A stretch of DNA of 64,000 bases. Origin: Lytechinus pictus (taxonomy: Eukaryota; Echinodermata; Echinoidea; Temnopleuroida; Toxopneustidae). The position numbers were made by a program, and so were the translations under genes. The stretch's first letter is position 1, and each line of letters begins with the position of its first letter. Shown here in pieces: positions 46,256 through 60,949 of this stretch. A model generated the notes under the pieces. The model was not told the DNA's origin. It did not search any database and saw nothing but the letters and a program-made list of their open reading frames with translations. Location of the stretch: positions 17,439,701 to 17,503,700 of the forward strand of contig NC_087252.1 of the NCBI RefSeq assembly GCF_037042905.1, in the 5' to 3' direction.

Positions 46256-49200
46256 TGGTTTTCACGTTTATGGCAGTAACTGTGATATTGAAAATATTAC
46301 TTGTAATTTTTCTTGTTCTGTGGGGTGGGGGGAGCTGATATAGTGCGAGCCGATGTTGTGTAGTGTATAGGCCTGGCATAATGTTTCCGCAAGGAATGAG
46401 GAGCGGGATGAGGGGGGGGGGGGGGGGTAGGGGACAGAGATGGGATGTCAATTTTATTCAGCTATACAAGGAGCTGGAACTTCTTTTTTTCACGTTTTGG
46501 CAGGATGCCAGGTCAGGTGGCCTACTGTTATGTTAAAAGCGTTGTGAACATTAAACATAACTTCCGTTCTGGTAAGCGAAAGCAGGAAGGAAGCCAACCA
46601 AAATAGTTTCCTCTCAATGACAGTTACAAATCATGGATTTTTTAAAACGTTCTGAGTAGTTAAATTTTTGCATAAAACAATGTTGAACGGTTATCCAGGC
46701 CGAGAGTAATATAATTTAAATAGGCAGATTAATGCAAACAAAATACAACAACTCTAACAAGTATGAGAATTAGACGACGAATGACAAAGATAATTATGAC
46801 ATTAGCAATATTACATTGTTCTGGTGAAACAGTTCTGCTCATGTCTTAATGAATATGCAATTAGCTACCAAATGATGTTCTGTCCCGACTTGTTCGTTTA
46901 TAATTTATTGAGTGAAATTACGATTATTCACATGGTCTCGTTCAATAATATAAAAATGAGATAGACTCATTAATGTTAACGTCATCATTTGCCAGACTTT
47001 CTTCCAAAAGATAATTATTTCAGAGAATTGTATGTAAAATTAAATAATTTGCGATTTAAAATGATTATCTAAATGGTAAATACTGTTGCATATCTAGGAA
47101 ATCACGCATAAATTTGTTTTTACGGAAATTTCAGAAGTGTACAATAAAGTTATGTAGGATTGTTTACTTTTACCGGATTTTAATGAAATTTTAAGTGTTT
47201 TACTTGTCTAATCCTTCTCCGTTAATATTAAGGGCATTTGTCATTTTCAGCCTTTCATACCCCTTCAAATTTGGAACCGATCCGATTACGAATTGGCGGG
47301 AGGAGATAGTTCACATTCTTAATGATTTTTTCTTGAGATTGATACGAAAGTATATACAAACACCCTACCCCTTCCTCACCTACCGCCAATTTCGAAGGAA
47401 GGTAAAGAATACGAAGTTTAAAATGACGATTTCTTTTTGAGGTATTTAAATTATCATTTCAAGTGATACTTCAATATCATCTGATTATCATTTGTGACAA
47501 TTTATATTTCACTCTCGCTCCTAACAAATTATCATATCAGCTTTCATGAAATACAGTGAAAACGCTAATATAATATTCGTATATCCTCAGCATGACACTG
47601 CACATGTATTGTTATTTTCTGAAATACCGGACAGATATTAATACATTACAAAACTTGTTGGGAGCAGGACAACAAAATGCTTTGAAATCAATATCGGCAT
47701 TGCACATGCATCATTCAACAGCGAGGCAGATTTCTGAATGATTTAAAATCAAAGAAGCATGTTGTGCTGGCGTGTCTATGCCATGCGTTTCACATTTTAT
47801 AATTTCAAATCCTCCAATCTCACTGTCGAAAATTTAAAGAAGTTCTCTGCTAATCACATCACTCTTTCTAGTTTCTTCGCCGAAAACTAACCACTAAAAA
47901 AAGGTTTTGTTATGGATCAAATCAAGGAACTTTGCAAAAAAAAATTCCAACGAAAATGTACCTTTTAGAACTATAAGCAAGGAGTTACCAGTAACTCCTT
48001 GGTCTAAGCAGTGACAAGCATTGCAGGTATATTTTTGACACCGAGTCGAGATATTCACCTCATTATTTGCATGTTTGTAATTACTGATGATGTCGAGAAC
48101 AAGGACCAAAGCTGACAGGATAGACTTTTCATCGTACATACAAGAACACTTAGAAGCTTTCGCAACTGGAATGGGGACGGATTTAAGAACACTGTGAAGT
48201 CTATAAAAATTTCCATCAAATGGTTGGAAGGTCTTTGTACAGCTGACTGTTGTTGATTTCCACCACCCATCAGAGGAAGAAGAAGAAGAAGCAAAAGAAG
48301 AAGAAGCGAAAGAAGGAGAAGAAGAAGAAGATATTGAAATTTGAAAAAAAAATGCAAGTTATGTCGTTTGTCCAGAATCCAGGACGAAACTTTTTTGTTT
48401 CATTCAACAATTTCGACCGAGACATCATTGTCATGAATGGTGTTTCACAATACATTTATGTTCTTGAATTCGTCGTGCGTCGTAAAATCGAAACTCCCTA
48501 CTTTAGCCCTTCAACTACCGGTAGGCCTACTTCCAAATCATCTATCAGGCCATATAATTTTGAATTTAATTCAATTCTTTTCCGATTAACATTACATATA
48601 AACTACTGTAATACAATTGAAATTGATAAATGAAAAAAGGATGATAGCCCTTCTCAGCAGCATCAATCATGTTGTTGCTGGTCTCCAGAGGGTGACTCTG
48701 CAATACACCCAAGACTCTTCTTTGTCTTCCTTCACGGTTACCGAAAAAAGAACTTACAAAAAAGACTACATGACTTGCGTTGCGCTGCTAGTTAACGAAT
48801 CCGAATAAAAAGAAAGTGCGTGAGGAATTAGGCTGTGATTGCGGCTACACAGTGCTGATTCAGGAAGCATTAAATCTATAAAGTCAGCACTGATCCCACT
48901 GATAGCAGAACATGTAGCCCACTTATTTATAGGAAACATTTAGTAGGGAGAGGTTGAATCTAGTCAGTTGGACGCAGACAAACCCGAGATGAGATCCCAA
49001 CGTCGTAAGTTTAAATATAGACTATTGATGACGCTGGTCAATACTCAAGCCAAACCTACTATTTCTTCGGCGGCTGTGAGATCCCGAACGAAAAACTAAC
49101 GACAAAAGAGTAATAGATTCGAATTGGCGCTGTTTCTAACATCTATTACATTAAACGTAGGCTAACCTCTAATTGGTGCAGTTGTGAGACGACTGGACAA

Positions 49201-50940
49201 TGTACTCCGGCTCACGCAGGAGGACACAAAGAAACATAATTGGTAAGTTCGCAAACGATCACACTAGAAATGAAGTCTACCAAGCCTGGGGATATCATAA
49301 CATTATTTTTAATTGGTAAAGAAAGAGAGTACTAGTTCCAAAATAAAAATTTATGAAAATCTGTCGATGAAAGAATTAAACTTGTTAGTACAGCCAAGGA
49401 AGTAAAACGTGATTTCATTTAAAGAATTTAAATGAGAAAAGAATGTCATTAATGATGTTGATACCACAGCACTAAGGTTCAGACACTAACTTTGTTATCA
49501 GAGGGTCGCATATACATCACTGCGAACTTGAGCTTTAGGGCGACACAACACCTCCACCGGGCTTTCCAGCAAATATATACAAAACAATTTTCTCATCCGA
49601 ATTCTTTCCGATCGGATTCTAAAAAACGATTATTTTTCATATTGTTTTATGTTTTACTTGTTTTATTTTCTTTAATATTATATATTAAATATTATTATTC
49701 TTTTCTGGGGGAGAGGGTGAAGGATATTCCTAACTAAAATCTTAGGTAAATCTTGGCTTTATTCTTACAAACAACATAAGGTATTCCATAAGGCCCAAAT
49801 GAATAATGAAAGCGCAAGCTTATTTTTGTGTTCTTATATTTCCTTAATTTTTAGCTGAAAATCGGACGTTTTGAGCAGTTGTTGGAATCACTTTTGACAC
49901 CCTGTAATGACCATAATTACATTCATGAAAACTATAATGCAAAGATTCTATCGCCAATATTTTGACCAACAGAGTGCGCGATCAAAAACTTCCCTGTATA
50001 CATTTTAACGGTTGTATAAATACACTTGACGGTAGACTGTACTACTTAACTTAAAAAAATAATATTCATTTGAACTTCATAGAATAGGCTTAATAGTCTG
50101 ATGCATCATAGTATTTCAATGATGCTGAAAGTTTTGAATACATTACCAAACTATTCATAAATCATGTAAAGAAGTGGGTGGAGCTTAGATGTGTTTAAAA
50201 TCTAGTTAAGTAGACATAATAACGAAAGATATTATAGTATTTATGACTTACATTTTTCTATCGACCCTTTAGAAATGTTTTTCGAAGTCTTGTACATATA
50301 CTTTGTATCTGATTTATAGGCAGTCAAAGAGACATATTCTGTACGAAGTCTAAATGAAATTTTACACTGTTTTTTCATGAACTTAATTCTTGTTTTTCTA
50401 CATTTGGACTATAATCTGGACCTGTAGTCTGAAATGAATTCATGAATTTACCATCTCGATTTTTAGTTGCCTTTCTTAGCTTTTCTCTCCACCCAATTGT
50501 TTGTATTTGTTCGTGTGTTTGTTTGTTTTTAGATCATGTATCCGTCAATCAGTATACACAAACTGAACAGTCGTTTGCACAATATAAGCACTTTCTACAC
50601 GACACAAATGATGTTAAACTTTACTCGTTTACCGTATACAGGTAGCTGGTAGGACAAAAGAAAAGTACAAGAATTTCATTACACAATTCATTGCGTTGTA
50701 TGATAAATATATTACAACTTCAAATGATGTTCAATAAGAATTGACTCATTATGACATGAAAACACTAAAAAAGAATAAATCGACCCATCCCCAATTATAA
50801 TGATAACCAACGGAACCTCTTGCTACAAAATGTTGCAACATCCGTTATAAGGTGGGGATTCCCAAACATAAATCATTCATCGTGAATATACATGTATCAA
50901 GATACTAAATATTTCAAATTAAATTGTACTACTCTTTAGG
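46256..50940. other. Unit 2 spacer, no gene seen
   Basis: Counterpart of 21601-26280 with the same palindrome and GAA tract. No gene is supported. Confidence 0.5.
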
Positions 50941-50953
50941 ACTATTTTGGAAT

Positions 50954-50956
<3 letters not shown>

Positions 50957-50985
<29 letters not shown>

Positions 50986-51122
50986 ATGATAATAATAATA
51001 ATAATGATATTAATGCTACAACTGCTACTACTTCTACTATTAATAGTATTAATACTACTTCAGCAAAAAACTAACATTAACATCAAATGATATTACCATT
51101 GCTTCTAATACTACTATTACTT

Positions 51123-51203
<81 letters not shown>
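50957..51203. repeat. ACT trinucleotide microsatellites, unit 2
   Basis: Homologous to 26288-26528, with a slightly expanded second tract. Confidence 0.85.
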
Positions 51204-51205
<2 letters not shown>

Positions 51206-51736
51206 GTTTCGTCCAAAGACCCTCCAGGTTTTGACGAAATGGTGCGTTAGGAGCGTCTGTTTGTCTCTTAATTGTTGACTGGAACCCCATCCTTAGTTGG
51301 TCTAATTCCGATTCTTACTAATCATCAAATGGTCTAAAATAAAATCAAATTTGTCTAATACAAATACGATGCACAAATCATTAACTTTGGTCCATTGTTT
51401 TTTTTTTTTGTTTTTTTTTACCACAGTTGGTAGTCTTGTTCGTCATTTTGTCATTTGAGATATTAAACCAAACGATGTTAGACCATATTGCCAACTGACT
51501 GTAGGCCAAGTGGTTATAAGCCGATTTAGACTAATGACTCTTTGATTCTGCTGTTGAAAAGGTTAAACATACATTCAAAACTCGGTGAAAAAGGGTTCCA
51601 ACGCTTCCGTTTGGGCAAAGCCCGGGGGGGTAGACAAATGGTTGGATTAGGATAGAGATAGGGGCAAAATTGCGCTAAATTGGTTTAAAAGTTATCATTC
51701 AAATAGAAGACAGCACACATCCCTTAACTTTTCTAA

Positions 51737-52611
51737 ATGTGGTATACTATTTTTTTATGGGAAGTACCACAGGGTTCTATTTTTGGTCCATTTTTATTTC
51801 TGATTAATATCAACGGCATGTACATGGTGCTAAACACATTAAATTACATATTTTTTGCGGATGACACAAGTATTTGTCTATCCCATCGTGATATTGATAT
51901 CCTAGGAAGGACTCCTACACTTTCAAAACGATCTAGTGGGTTTCGAGGTAATATGCTATCACTGAATGGAAACATATGATAAACATTTCAAAGGGAGGAA
52001 GGATAATGGTAACTGTGATTTAAGAATAAAACTTGACAATACTTTTTTTAAACAAAGGTGTCTACTAGGATCATAGGGATGTTCGTTAAAAGTCAACTTG
52101 AAACACATCAGATCATTTTCTCGAAATATAAACTACACTATAATGAATACATTGAACCTGACAAAATAATGTGCATTTTGCACAATAGTCTTTTCCTACC
52201 TGATGTGTCGTGTTGCAATTTTCTTTGGACAATATCAAGGAATGTCACATATTAAGTTCTTCTGTTGTAAAAAAGGCAATTTTCTATTTTTGCTAGTTGC
52301 TTTGGTTACCCTAACCATATTGAACTGCAATGTCTGGTTGTTGATGATATCCATTTCCTTCAAACTTCCCTTTTTATCTCGTGCCGGAATGTTACTTGCC
52401 CACATTTTCACTATGTTTCCACAACATAATGGTATCCATATCCAACACATAAGTCAAGCATTTAATATGGACTTTTACAACCCTCGCACGCTGGTGGCTC
52501 ACAAAGCTATATGGTCCAGATGTTAAGAATTCCCTATCCACGTGTAGTAGGAATTTATTATTAGTTTATTCCTTCAAAAGTGCAGTTAAACGAATACTCA
52601 TCTTGCAGGTT
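51737..52611 (+). pseudogene. Decayed LINE reverse transcriptase fragment, unit 2
   Basis: Duplicate of 27061-27935 with the same frameshifts and only scattered substitutions; the PQGS and FADDT motifs are retained. The shared lesions show it was inactive before the segmental duplication. Confidence 0.7.
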
Positions 52612-52868
52612 TAATTCTCTCACAAAAGCAATATTTGTTGTACTATATGTTTTTAATCAAAGATTTTTTTAATTTCGGGTAATTACACCCTGGCATAGGC
52701 CCTATTTTCTAAATAATTGTATTTTCAACTGTGGAAAAAAAATCATTTGTCTATTTGTAGTCATAATCAACCTAATTTGAAAATTCCTTAGTATGTATTT
52801 TATAATTTCAAAGGCGGGACAATGTATCAAAGTTATTCAGATATTGACTGATGGGGTGTGTAATATAA

Positions 52869-52992
52869 ACATTCTTTGGACCGCCGGATTCATATTTTCC
52901 CGAGGGGTTATTTTTTCCCTGAAGCGCGCAGCGCTGAGAGAAAATATGAACACGAGGGAAAATATAAATCCTTTAGGCGGTCCAAAGAATGT
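52869..52992. repeat. 124-bp inverted repeat, unit 2
   Basis: Homologue of 28193-28316. Here GGACCGCC pairs fully with GGCGGTCC, where unit 1 has a mismatch. Confidence 0.7.
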
Positions 52993-54507
52993 CTATTTTA
53001 CATACCCAACCATTCAATATATTTTATATTAGATAGCCTGAAGTGATGGAGATTCTTTATCTAGACTCTAATTTGTAGAGAAACTAGACCTAGGCCTAGA
53101 TGAAACTAGATCTAGATCCACTAGATCTAGATCCACTAACAAAATATAGAATGTACTTACCAGATCAATTCCTTGCAAAAATTCCAATTCCAACAGAGAT
53201 AAAGCCAAAAGCATCGATAAGGAAAACAGTCATAGCGGTAGTCTACATCCCAATGAAATTCCAACCGTTCCGACTGTTCAACGTAATAACAACAAACACG
53301 AACGCAACATAATTACATAGGGTACGATGCAGTATTGCCTACTTGTTATATGTTTAAAGTGTTACTGTTCTACCCTTTTCTGGTCCACATCCTAATTGTT
53401 TGATACAAAGTTCATTTGAGGTTAGGACTGTGAGTCCGGTCCAGGTCCAGGACACAGGGCTGACTGAGATCCATGTTGATTCTGAGCCGTAACATCAGAT
53501 GCACAAATTTAGGAATGAGATATAACAGGACCAGATGGCAGCCTACTGATTGATCAAGGTTTTCCTGAGGCTGAGCTCTCTGTTGTCGAACCAGGACTTG
53601 GTCCAGGACCCAATGTGGATCTCTGTAGATCCTGAGGCTGACTAATAACGTCAGGTGCAGAATCTGGTGGTGGATGAGATGAAACAGGACTAGGTGGTGG
53701 CCTGGTGACTGTACTTGGTGGTCCTGATCTTTCTTTTGCTTAACCAGATCCAGGACCAGGACCAAATCTGGCACTAACTTTAGACCTTGTACTACTAGGA
53801 CTAGAAAGCCTAACCTTTAACAGACTATTCTATGACAAGCATAAGCTCATTGGTGGTTTATGTCCTTCGTAAACTCGATATTAATGTTTAAGACTGCTCT
53901 CACTTTTATGTCCTGAAACCGTCATGATATGCCTGGCCTCTTGCTTGCTCATCTAAGATAGTGATAGTTGTGACTCTAATGCAATGGTTCGTGTAGGGAC
54001 TTGACGTTTTAGCTTTACTGCTAATGCTTTTCCTTGTGTTCCCCAATACATTCTTACCAACAACCTGATGATCACACCATGGCACATTTTGTTGGTATTG
54101 TTCTACTGTCCCTGGGACTGGACCGCTTTCATGTTTGACATTTTCTTGAGACGCACTTGCCATCACTCTGATTTCCACTCAGATTTTGCAACAAAAAACG
54201 TGCAAAAATCCGTTGTTTTCGCACTTCAACTCGTTGTCGTTTTTTTAATATTGAGTCAATATCAAAGAGTGAAGCAGATCTAGAAAATTTAGATTTTCAG
54301 CTTTATTATCATATTAATCATATCAAATATGTAGAATTTAAGATACCGTAATTTTAGACTTACATTTTTCAAGTTTCCCCCAATTTTGTGTGAGAGAGGG
54401 CTACAAATCAAGGACATCTTTTGCTCTGGTAACTTCGCGCCAAATCAAGCCAAGTAAGAAAGTGAAACATCATCTGAAAGTTCAGATCACTATGATTACA
54501 ATGATAT

Positions 54508-57206
54508 CATAGGCGGATCCAGCTTTTGGCGAAAGGGGGGGGGGGGCGCACTGCCGAGCGGCGCACATATTTTTGCACTTCACCGGCGCCATAAAAGAAA
54601 ATGTTGAAAAAGGGGTAAAGTCTGACCCTGTCAAATGCTCTTTTTAAAATGTAGGATTTTCAGTCATGCCTTTTTGCATGATCACACGCAGATAATATTT
54701 CCGGGGGGGGGGCAAGACTCGAAAATTTGGTGCACATCTCACATTTGCACATTTTTCATAGTCTTCATGAAATGTTAAGGGGAAAAAAATTGTTTTTCAC
54801 AACAGCAGATCGCGAATGTGCCCCCCCCCCTCCTTCCCCCTTGCTGCGTACGACCATTCCCTGAAGTCCACTTAAACATATCTCATTATAACAGAAATAT
54901 ACATCAATTTAAACATATAATCTTTCTAAAAACATGTATAGAGAGAGATTGAAAAACTTATTAAAGAAAGAAACAAGCAAAAAGTAACACAAATTATGCA
55001 TGTTATGTGCGATTTCAAAATCTCGTGTAATAACCCTTTTATTGCGATGAGGCCAATACTGTTGTATATTAATAGAGATACAAGTTTTTTTTACTATATG
55101 TATATATATATACACAGGGGCGTCGATCCTTTCTTTAAGATTTGGGGGGCAAATCATGAATCAACTTTCCAAAGGCGCTCGATATCACACAAAACAAACA
55201 AACTCACACAAACACACACACATATATATATATTTATATGACTCATGAGATAGAAACACATATCTCACCAACAAATTAATGCGAGCGCGAAGCGCGAGCT
55301 GAAATTTTTAGTATACTGACCTGAAAACAGGAAAAAGGTGCCTGTTTAGGACTGTTTGTAGTAACTCATGAGGAGGATACATATCTCACTACACAGATAA
55401 TGCGAGTGCCGAGGGCGAGCTGAAATTTCTTTATATTCTGACCAGAAAGCTTGATATTCTATGCATTTTTGGTACCAATGATTAAGATGGGTATCTAAAA
55501 AAACAATAGATGCGAGCCCGAAGCGCGAACTTAAAATTTTGATATTTCGATTTGAAAAAAATGACAGTTTAATGGAGGTTTGTAATAAAGAACAAGATTA
55601 TATCCAGCAAAAGATTATTGCAAATCGAAGCGGGAGTTCTTTTGACATTTAGTCCTGAAAAAGGGACATTCTATTCACCTATTTAATCATGGAAAGTATG
55701 GGGTTTTGCTACAGAAATGATGCGAGCGCGAAGCGCGAGCTGAAAATTTTTATATTCCAATCTGAGAAGCGGATAATTTAAGCACGATTTTAAATAAAGA
55801 ACGAGTTGTGTAGCTCAATCTCAATATACGACTGGTTGCGTAATTATACACTCCTGGTACTAGTAACGGGTTTTAGCAAAGTTTTGGGCTAAAATATCGA
55901 ATCATCTTACACAACACTATAGTAGCTGTCTTAAACTAAAGGCCATAGAGGTAGCACAATGTGGAATGTGTAAAGAAGAAAAGTGACCGACCTTCTTTTT
56001 ATTAAAGCATTGGAAAATAAGATCAAAATTAAAGGATTTGCTCTACGCTTTTGTATGATTCTGGGATTTTTGAAATAAATTAAAGATTTCATGACATCTG
56101 TCATTCTGTGGGCAACTGCCCCGCCCCAGTCCACTCTGTAAGGGCATGCGATAAGCTTTGTTATGACCATTCAACAATAAAATGTATAACCAGGTGCCAC
56201 TGATCATTCTTGACCGGCGCCGATCTAGATTTGGTTGGCAATAGGCCCTTCTTCATTATTCTACCGGCGCCTATTTATTGGAACCAGGGGACGCTGATTA
56301 TTTTTGACCGGCGCCGATTTAGAACAAGTAGTGCTGATTATTTTTACCGACGTCACGTAAGATTCAGGCAGCCGCAATTCATATTATTGACTGGCGCCGA
56401 TTTAGAACCAGGAGGCGCCGATCATTCTTGACTGGCGCCGATTTTTAACCAGGTGGTGCTGATTATTCTTGTCCGGCGCCGATTTAGATTTAGGTGGATC
56501 TGATTATTCTTGATCGCGGCGCCGGTTAAGACTCAGGCAGCGCCGATTTATAACCAGATGGCGCTGATTATTCTTGACCAGCCCCGATTTAGATATAGGT
56601 GGCGCTGATTATCCTTGATCGGCGCCGGTTACGAACCCAGGCAGCGCCGATTTTTCTTTACCGGCGCCGATTTATAACGAGATGGCGCCGTTTATTCTTG
56701 CCCGGCGCCGATTTAGATTTAGGTGGAGCTGATTATTCTTGATTGGCGCCGGTTAAGACTCTGGCAGCGCCGATTTATAACCAGATGGCGCTGATTATTC
56801 TTGTCCGGCGCCGATTTAGATTTAGGTGGCGCTGATTATCCTTGATCGGCGCCGGTTAAGAACTCAGGCAGCGTCGATTTTTCTGTACCGGCGCCGATTT
56901 ATAACCAAATGGCGCTGATTATTATTGTCCGGCGCCGATTTAGATTAAGGTGGCGCTGATTATTCTTGATTGGCGCCAGTTATATGCAGGCAGCGCACTG
57001 CTGATTATTTTTAACCGGCGAAGTTGTTGGGAAAAGGGTAGTTTTTTGCTGGGGGATAGTCTTTCCTTACTGTTGCTAATATTATATCAGTGTATAATTT
57101 TTTTAAGCGGCGCCTTTTCTTTTCTTTCCTATATTCGGCGCCGCTCAAATATTAGGGGGGGGGGGGCGGGGCGCGCCCCCTGCGCCACCCCCTGGATCCG
57201 CCACTG
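54508..57206. mobile_element. hAT-like non-autonomous element, unit 2 (2.7 kb)
   Basis: Duplicate of 29833-32638 with the same GATAT flanks. It is about 107 bp shorter, through a 33-bp deletion near 57042 and loss of a T-rich GGCGCC-bounded segment near 57115-57137. Confidence 0.6.
56190..57020. repeat. GGCGCC minisatellite, unit 2
   Basis: Nearly identical to 31520-32350, with the same unit order and number, so the array has not expanded or contracted since the segmental duplication. Confidence 0.85.
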
Positions 57207-58055
57207 GATATAACATCCATTTTGATTAGTTCAAAAAAAGTACCGTCATTTTTTAATCCAATCTCTTTGTTCGTTTCAAAATGTTGACATTTTGCCCGGT
57301 CAGAGTAAACCCGTACCCGTGGTTGCCAAGGACAACCCATGCATAATACGCGTGTTGCAGCTCGGTGATCGAACCTTATGCTGCAGCCCGAGCTTTGGGG
57401 AGCTTTGTCGAATTTTATTGGTGAGTTGCATTGTTTTTTTTCTGAGGAACTGAATTAAATATACCTTACGAATCACACAGGGAATCATTTTGAATAATTC
57501 CAAAAAGAAATTAAGTTTTATTGAAAATTTTGAAGGCATGCCTAATCGCTCCCTGTGTCAAATTCTACACGAAGACGTTGTGTGTTAGTACTAGGATCGT
57601 TCCATTTTGTCTACGGTAGATAGTAAGTTGTCTTATAAACCGGCGTAGGCCCTATATGACTGGGTGTATATGCACGTTCACGTCCAGCCGGGCTGGGGCC
57701 CCGGGCCGGGTACCGAAGCAGAGCGGTGGGTATGGATATGCATCCCAACACATGTTTACATAAACACACTTCTCCAGTCATAATAAATAAACGAGATGGC
57801 GGTTCAGAGCATTGTTACTATCTATATACATACACTGTACATTATTTACAATGTAAAATAACATGCATTTCCGTGCAGCGAACGTAATTGAGGCGCGCAG
57901 TAATTTTCTCTCCGGACTGCGTACTTTTATACCCCTCATATCCGAATGGATCAGTCCGAGCCTTTTTTTTTCTGTGACGTGTCAGACCGCGCGTCGTGTC
58001 CCGAGTCGCGTCAGTAGCATTCGAAGAGGCTCTGCAGACAGGTGTGTCTACAATA

Positions 58056-58502
58056 CCGTGTTTACACTTAATCGGCATTTGAATCGGCTCGCGGTTCTGA
58101 ACCGCGAGCCGATTCAGCATCGGCTTTTTCATAGCGTGTAAACGCGAGCAACTTGAATCGGCTCGCGGTTCAGAACCGGCAATTTGCACCACCAAAGTAG
58201 TAGGTTCTGAACCGTGAGCCGATGCAGAATCGGCTTTTTTACTACGTGTAAACAGAAAGCCGATTCTGCACCGGCAATTTGTGCGCATTTCAATTACTTT
58301 ACCATTGTGACGTAATTGTAAGCGCACTGATCCAGCGTTGTCTTTATTATGACGTATATTGTAGGTATGCGTATCATTTCAGGTTTTTGCATCGGCTCGC
58401 GGTTCTGAACCGCGAGCTGTAACAACGTGTAAACGCAATCCAAATGCCGATTCTGCATCGGCATTTGGTTCAGAACCAGTTGCCGATTAAGTGTAAACAC
58501 GG
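58056..58502. mobile_element. 447-bp TA-flanked palindromic MITE, unit 2
   Basis: Same element at the homologous position, nearly identical to 33510-33956, with TA on both sides. Confidence 0.85.
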
Positions 58503-58605
58503 TACAAATTGTGTAGAGACGTTTTCATATGAAAAAAAAAAAAAAACATATGTTATCTCCGTGTGTGTGTGTGTGTGTGTATTTGAGTTTTGTCAGACGT
58601 GTATC

Positions 58606-58745
58606 AATCAGATATGATTATTTACGTCTTTGACCGACCTTTAACGTCACCATCCGAAAGACGTGACCAGGGCTCGAACCTCGAACCTCTGCATCAATTT
58701 GTAACTTCCCCACAGCTTGGATTCCAGGCGCACGCCACAACGCCC
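58606..58745 (-). mobile_element. SINE-like element with 7SL-like head, unit 2
   Basis: Duplicate of 34060-34199, almost identical, at the homologous position next to a (GT)n tract. Confidence 0.5.
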
Positions 58746-59005
58746 AGTTTAATTGGTAACATCTAATCCAAGAGAGGGCGCAAGACACGTATAAAAATAT
58801 ATTCATCAGTTATCTTGCTAGCTGATATGAGTCTGATGCTGCGAGTGGCTCTGGTCTTCACTCACCATGAACGATCATAAACGATCTGTGAGTCTTCTCT
58901 ACAGCCACCGTTAGTAGCTTTTCGCAGTAGACAGATCAGACAATCACACACGTTTATTAGTATTACAGATTTTCTGTTGCCTATACATGACTAGATTATA
59001 AGCTA

Positions 59006-59185
59006 AGAAAACCTTCCATTTTTGTTACTACCAACAGCAGAACATCTCTCAGCAATGTAAACTGCATTCTTGGCATTTCCTTTCCAGTGATGATGCATAG
59101 ACAAATTAAGACCTGGCTTATCCACATCCTCCAGGAGCGACCAAAAACATTCCAACGTGTCACTACCGGTATGACTACTTTTAAT
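59006..59185 (-). pseudogene. Exon-like conserved fragment, unit 2
   Basis: Counterpart of 34460-34645; the frame is still open with a few replacement substitutions (Leu to Phe in ECLW, Leu to His in SMLH). No flanking exons recognised. Confidence 0.35.
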
Positions 59186-60949
59186 CAAATCCAGTATTTG
59201 CTAAGTGCTTCATTTTGTTGATATCGTTGAAATTTTGCCTACTATTTGAAAATTCAGGTTGTTTTGTGAGAATTATTTTGTTTATGTTTCAGGTGGTCTA
59301 TCAACTGAAAGTGAATGTTAAATATGTTTGCTTTAATAACTTAGGTTTTCCATGATTAATATTTTACATTAGCTATATCTAAATCACATTTTGTTGGTTC
59401 ACATTTGGATAGAATGTGAATCTTATACATATATTTGCAGATATTTGGGCGATCCCACATGGAGGGATATCAATAGTAGCAGATAATAAATCAACAGTTG
59501 CATCACAAAATGTATTAAATCGCCTATATTGTTCTCGAAGTAAATATGGCAGATGATATGTTTAATCAATAATGAACAAGAAATCAACGTTTTAATGATA
59601 TCATTTTATCAGCGATAAAACTCAAGAATGAACTTTATCCACATACTATAGATCTCATCGTCATCCACATCGCGTGGTTCTTGAGGGAATGATCACTGAC
59701 ATTCTACCTGTATTCTTTCACTACTGGTATGATTACTTCTAAATAAATATTGTATATTTCAAGCTCTATATTATATTGCTGTTGATATAATACCGTATGT
59801 CATTTCATGTATACTATCTCTTTTTTTCTTGATTTATTTAATGGTCTGTTATTTAACCCTTATCATTCATTTTTTTTTTCCTAAAAAATTGTCACAATGC
59901 TATCGACCATAAAAATCTAGTTTAATTTTCTACTACATCTATGAAGACTGCCATGAACATATCGCGACAAACTCTCCGAGGTCATTAAATCATAATGACG
60001 TCATCCACGCGCCATTTGTATTTTTATTCATGATATTGATCATTACAAATTCACCAAATTCGGGAACGATAAAAAAAACATTTTAAAATCTATTTAATGT
60101 TCTCCAAAATCTTATACGCACATTTTAGGTGATATGAAGATGAGAGAGCTGATGATGTAACACATTTGTTTAATATTGGTGTTTCGTTATATGGATTATA
60201 GAATACTTCATATTTTGGAAATCTTGCAATAAGGAAACTCTTCATTGAATCACAATATGTTACCAAAAATGCATGTAATCAAGAAGGGCTTAAACATTTT
60301 TTTCATGCAATAAAATACAAAGTAAATAGATGGTGGGTGATGTCAAGTTAAGACCATCCATTTTGCTGGTCGGTAATGATACATGCCAATTACTTATGTG
60401 AATTTAAGCAAAAAGTGAAAATGATTTTAAACTCTTATTCTACTTTGAGTTTTGATGAAATTTCAGCGTTATGCTTGTTATATCTATCTTTATAGACCTC
60501 TTTGCTCGAGAATAGTTTTGAAAGACTAACGTTGAATGTTTGGTGGATGGGTTGTCTATAATGTCTCAAAGCGCCACACAAAAATATTCCAACTTAGCTA
60601 GTCAATTCTAGAACATTATGTTTGCATTTACCTCAGTCATATCCCAATACTTTTTCAATATTCAAGTCAAATCAAGCAGTTTTCTTCTTCTTCTTCCTTT
60701 TATGTCAGGGTGCATTGTGACAGATGGCGTCAAGGGAGAGATCTAGATAAATCACGTTGGGCATGTCAGGGCCTTTGCTGTGATTCAGAGCTGCCATTGT
60801 GGGTAAAATACATTTGTGGTTTATACACATTTTGCAGTATTATTTATTACACGGTTGACCTGCAAACTGGAGTTGAAAATATCTAAAAATTATACAGATT
60901 TTGTAAATAAGTGTAGGTTTCTCTTACGTACATTGTAGTAGCACAAATC

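Larger units (their letters stand above)
36407..60949. repeat. Tandem segmental duplication, unit 2
   Basis: About 24.5 kb: unit 1 content plus a private 2670-bp insertion. The last 3.3 kb before gene 3 (57.6-60.95 kb) is nearly identical to the same region before gene 2. Confidence 0.93.
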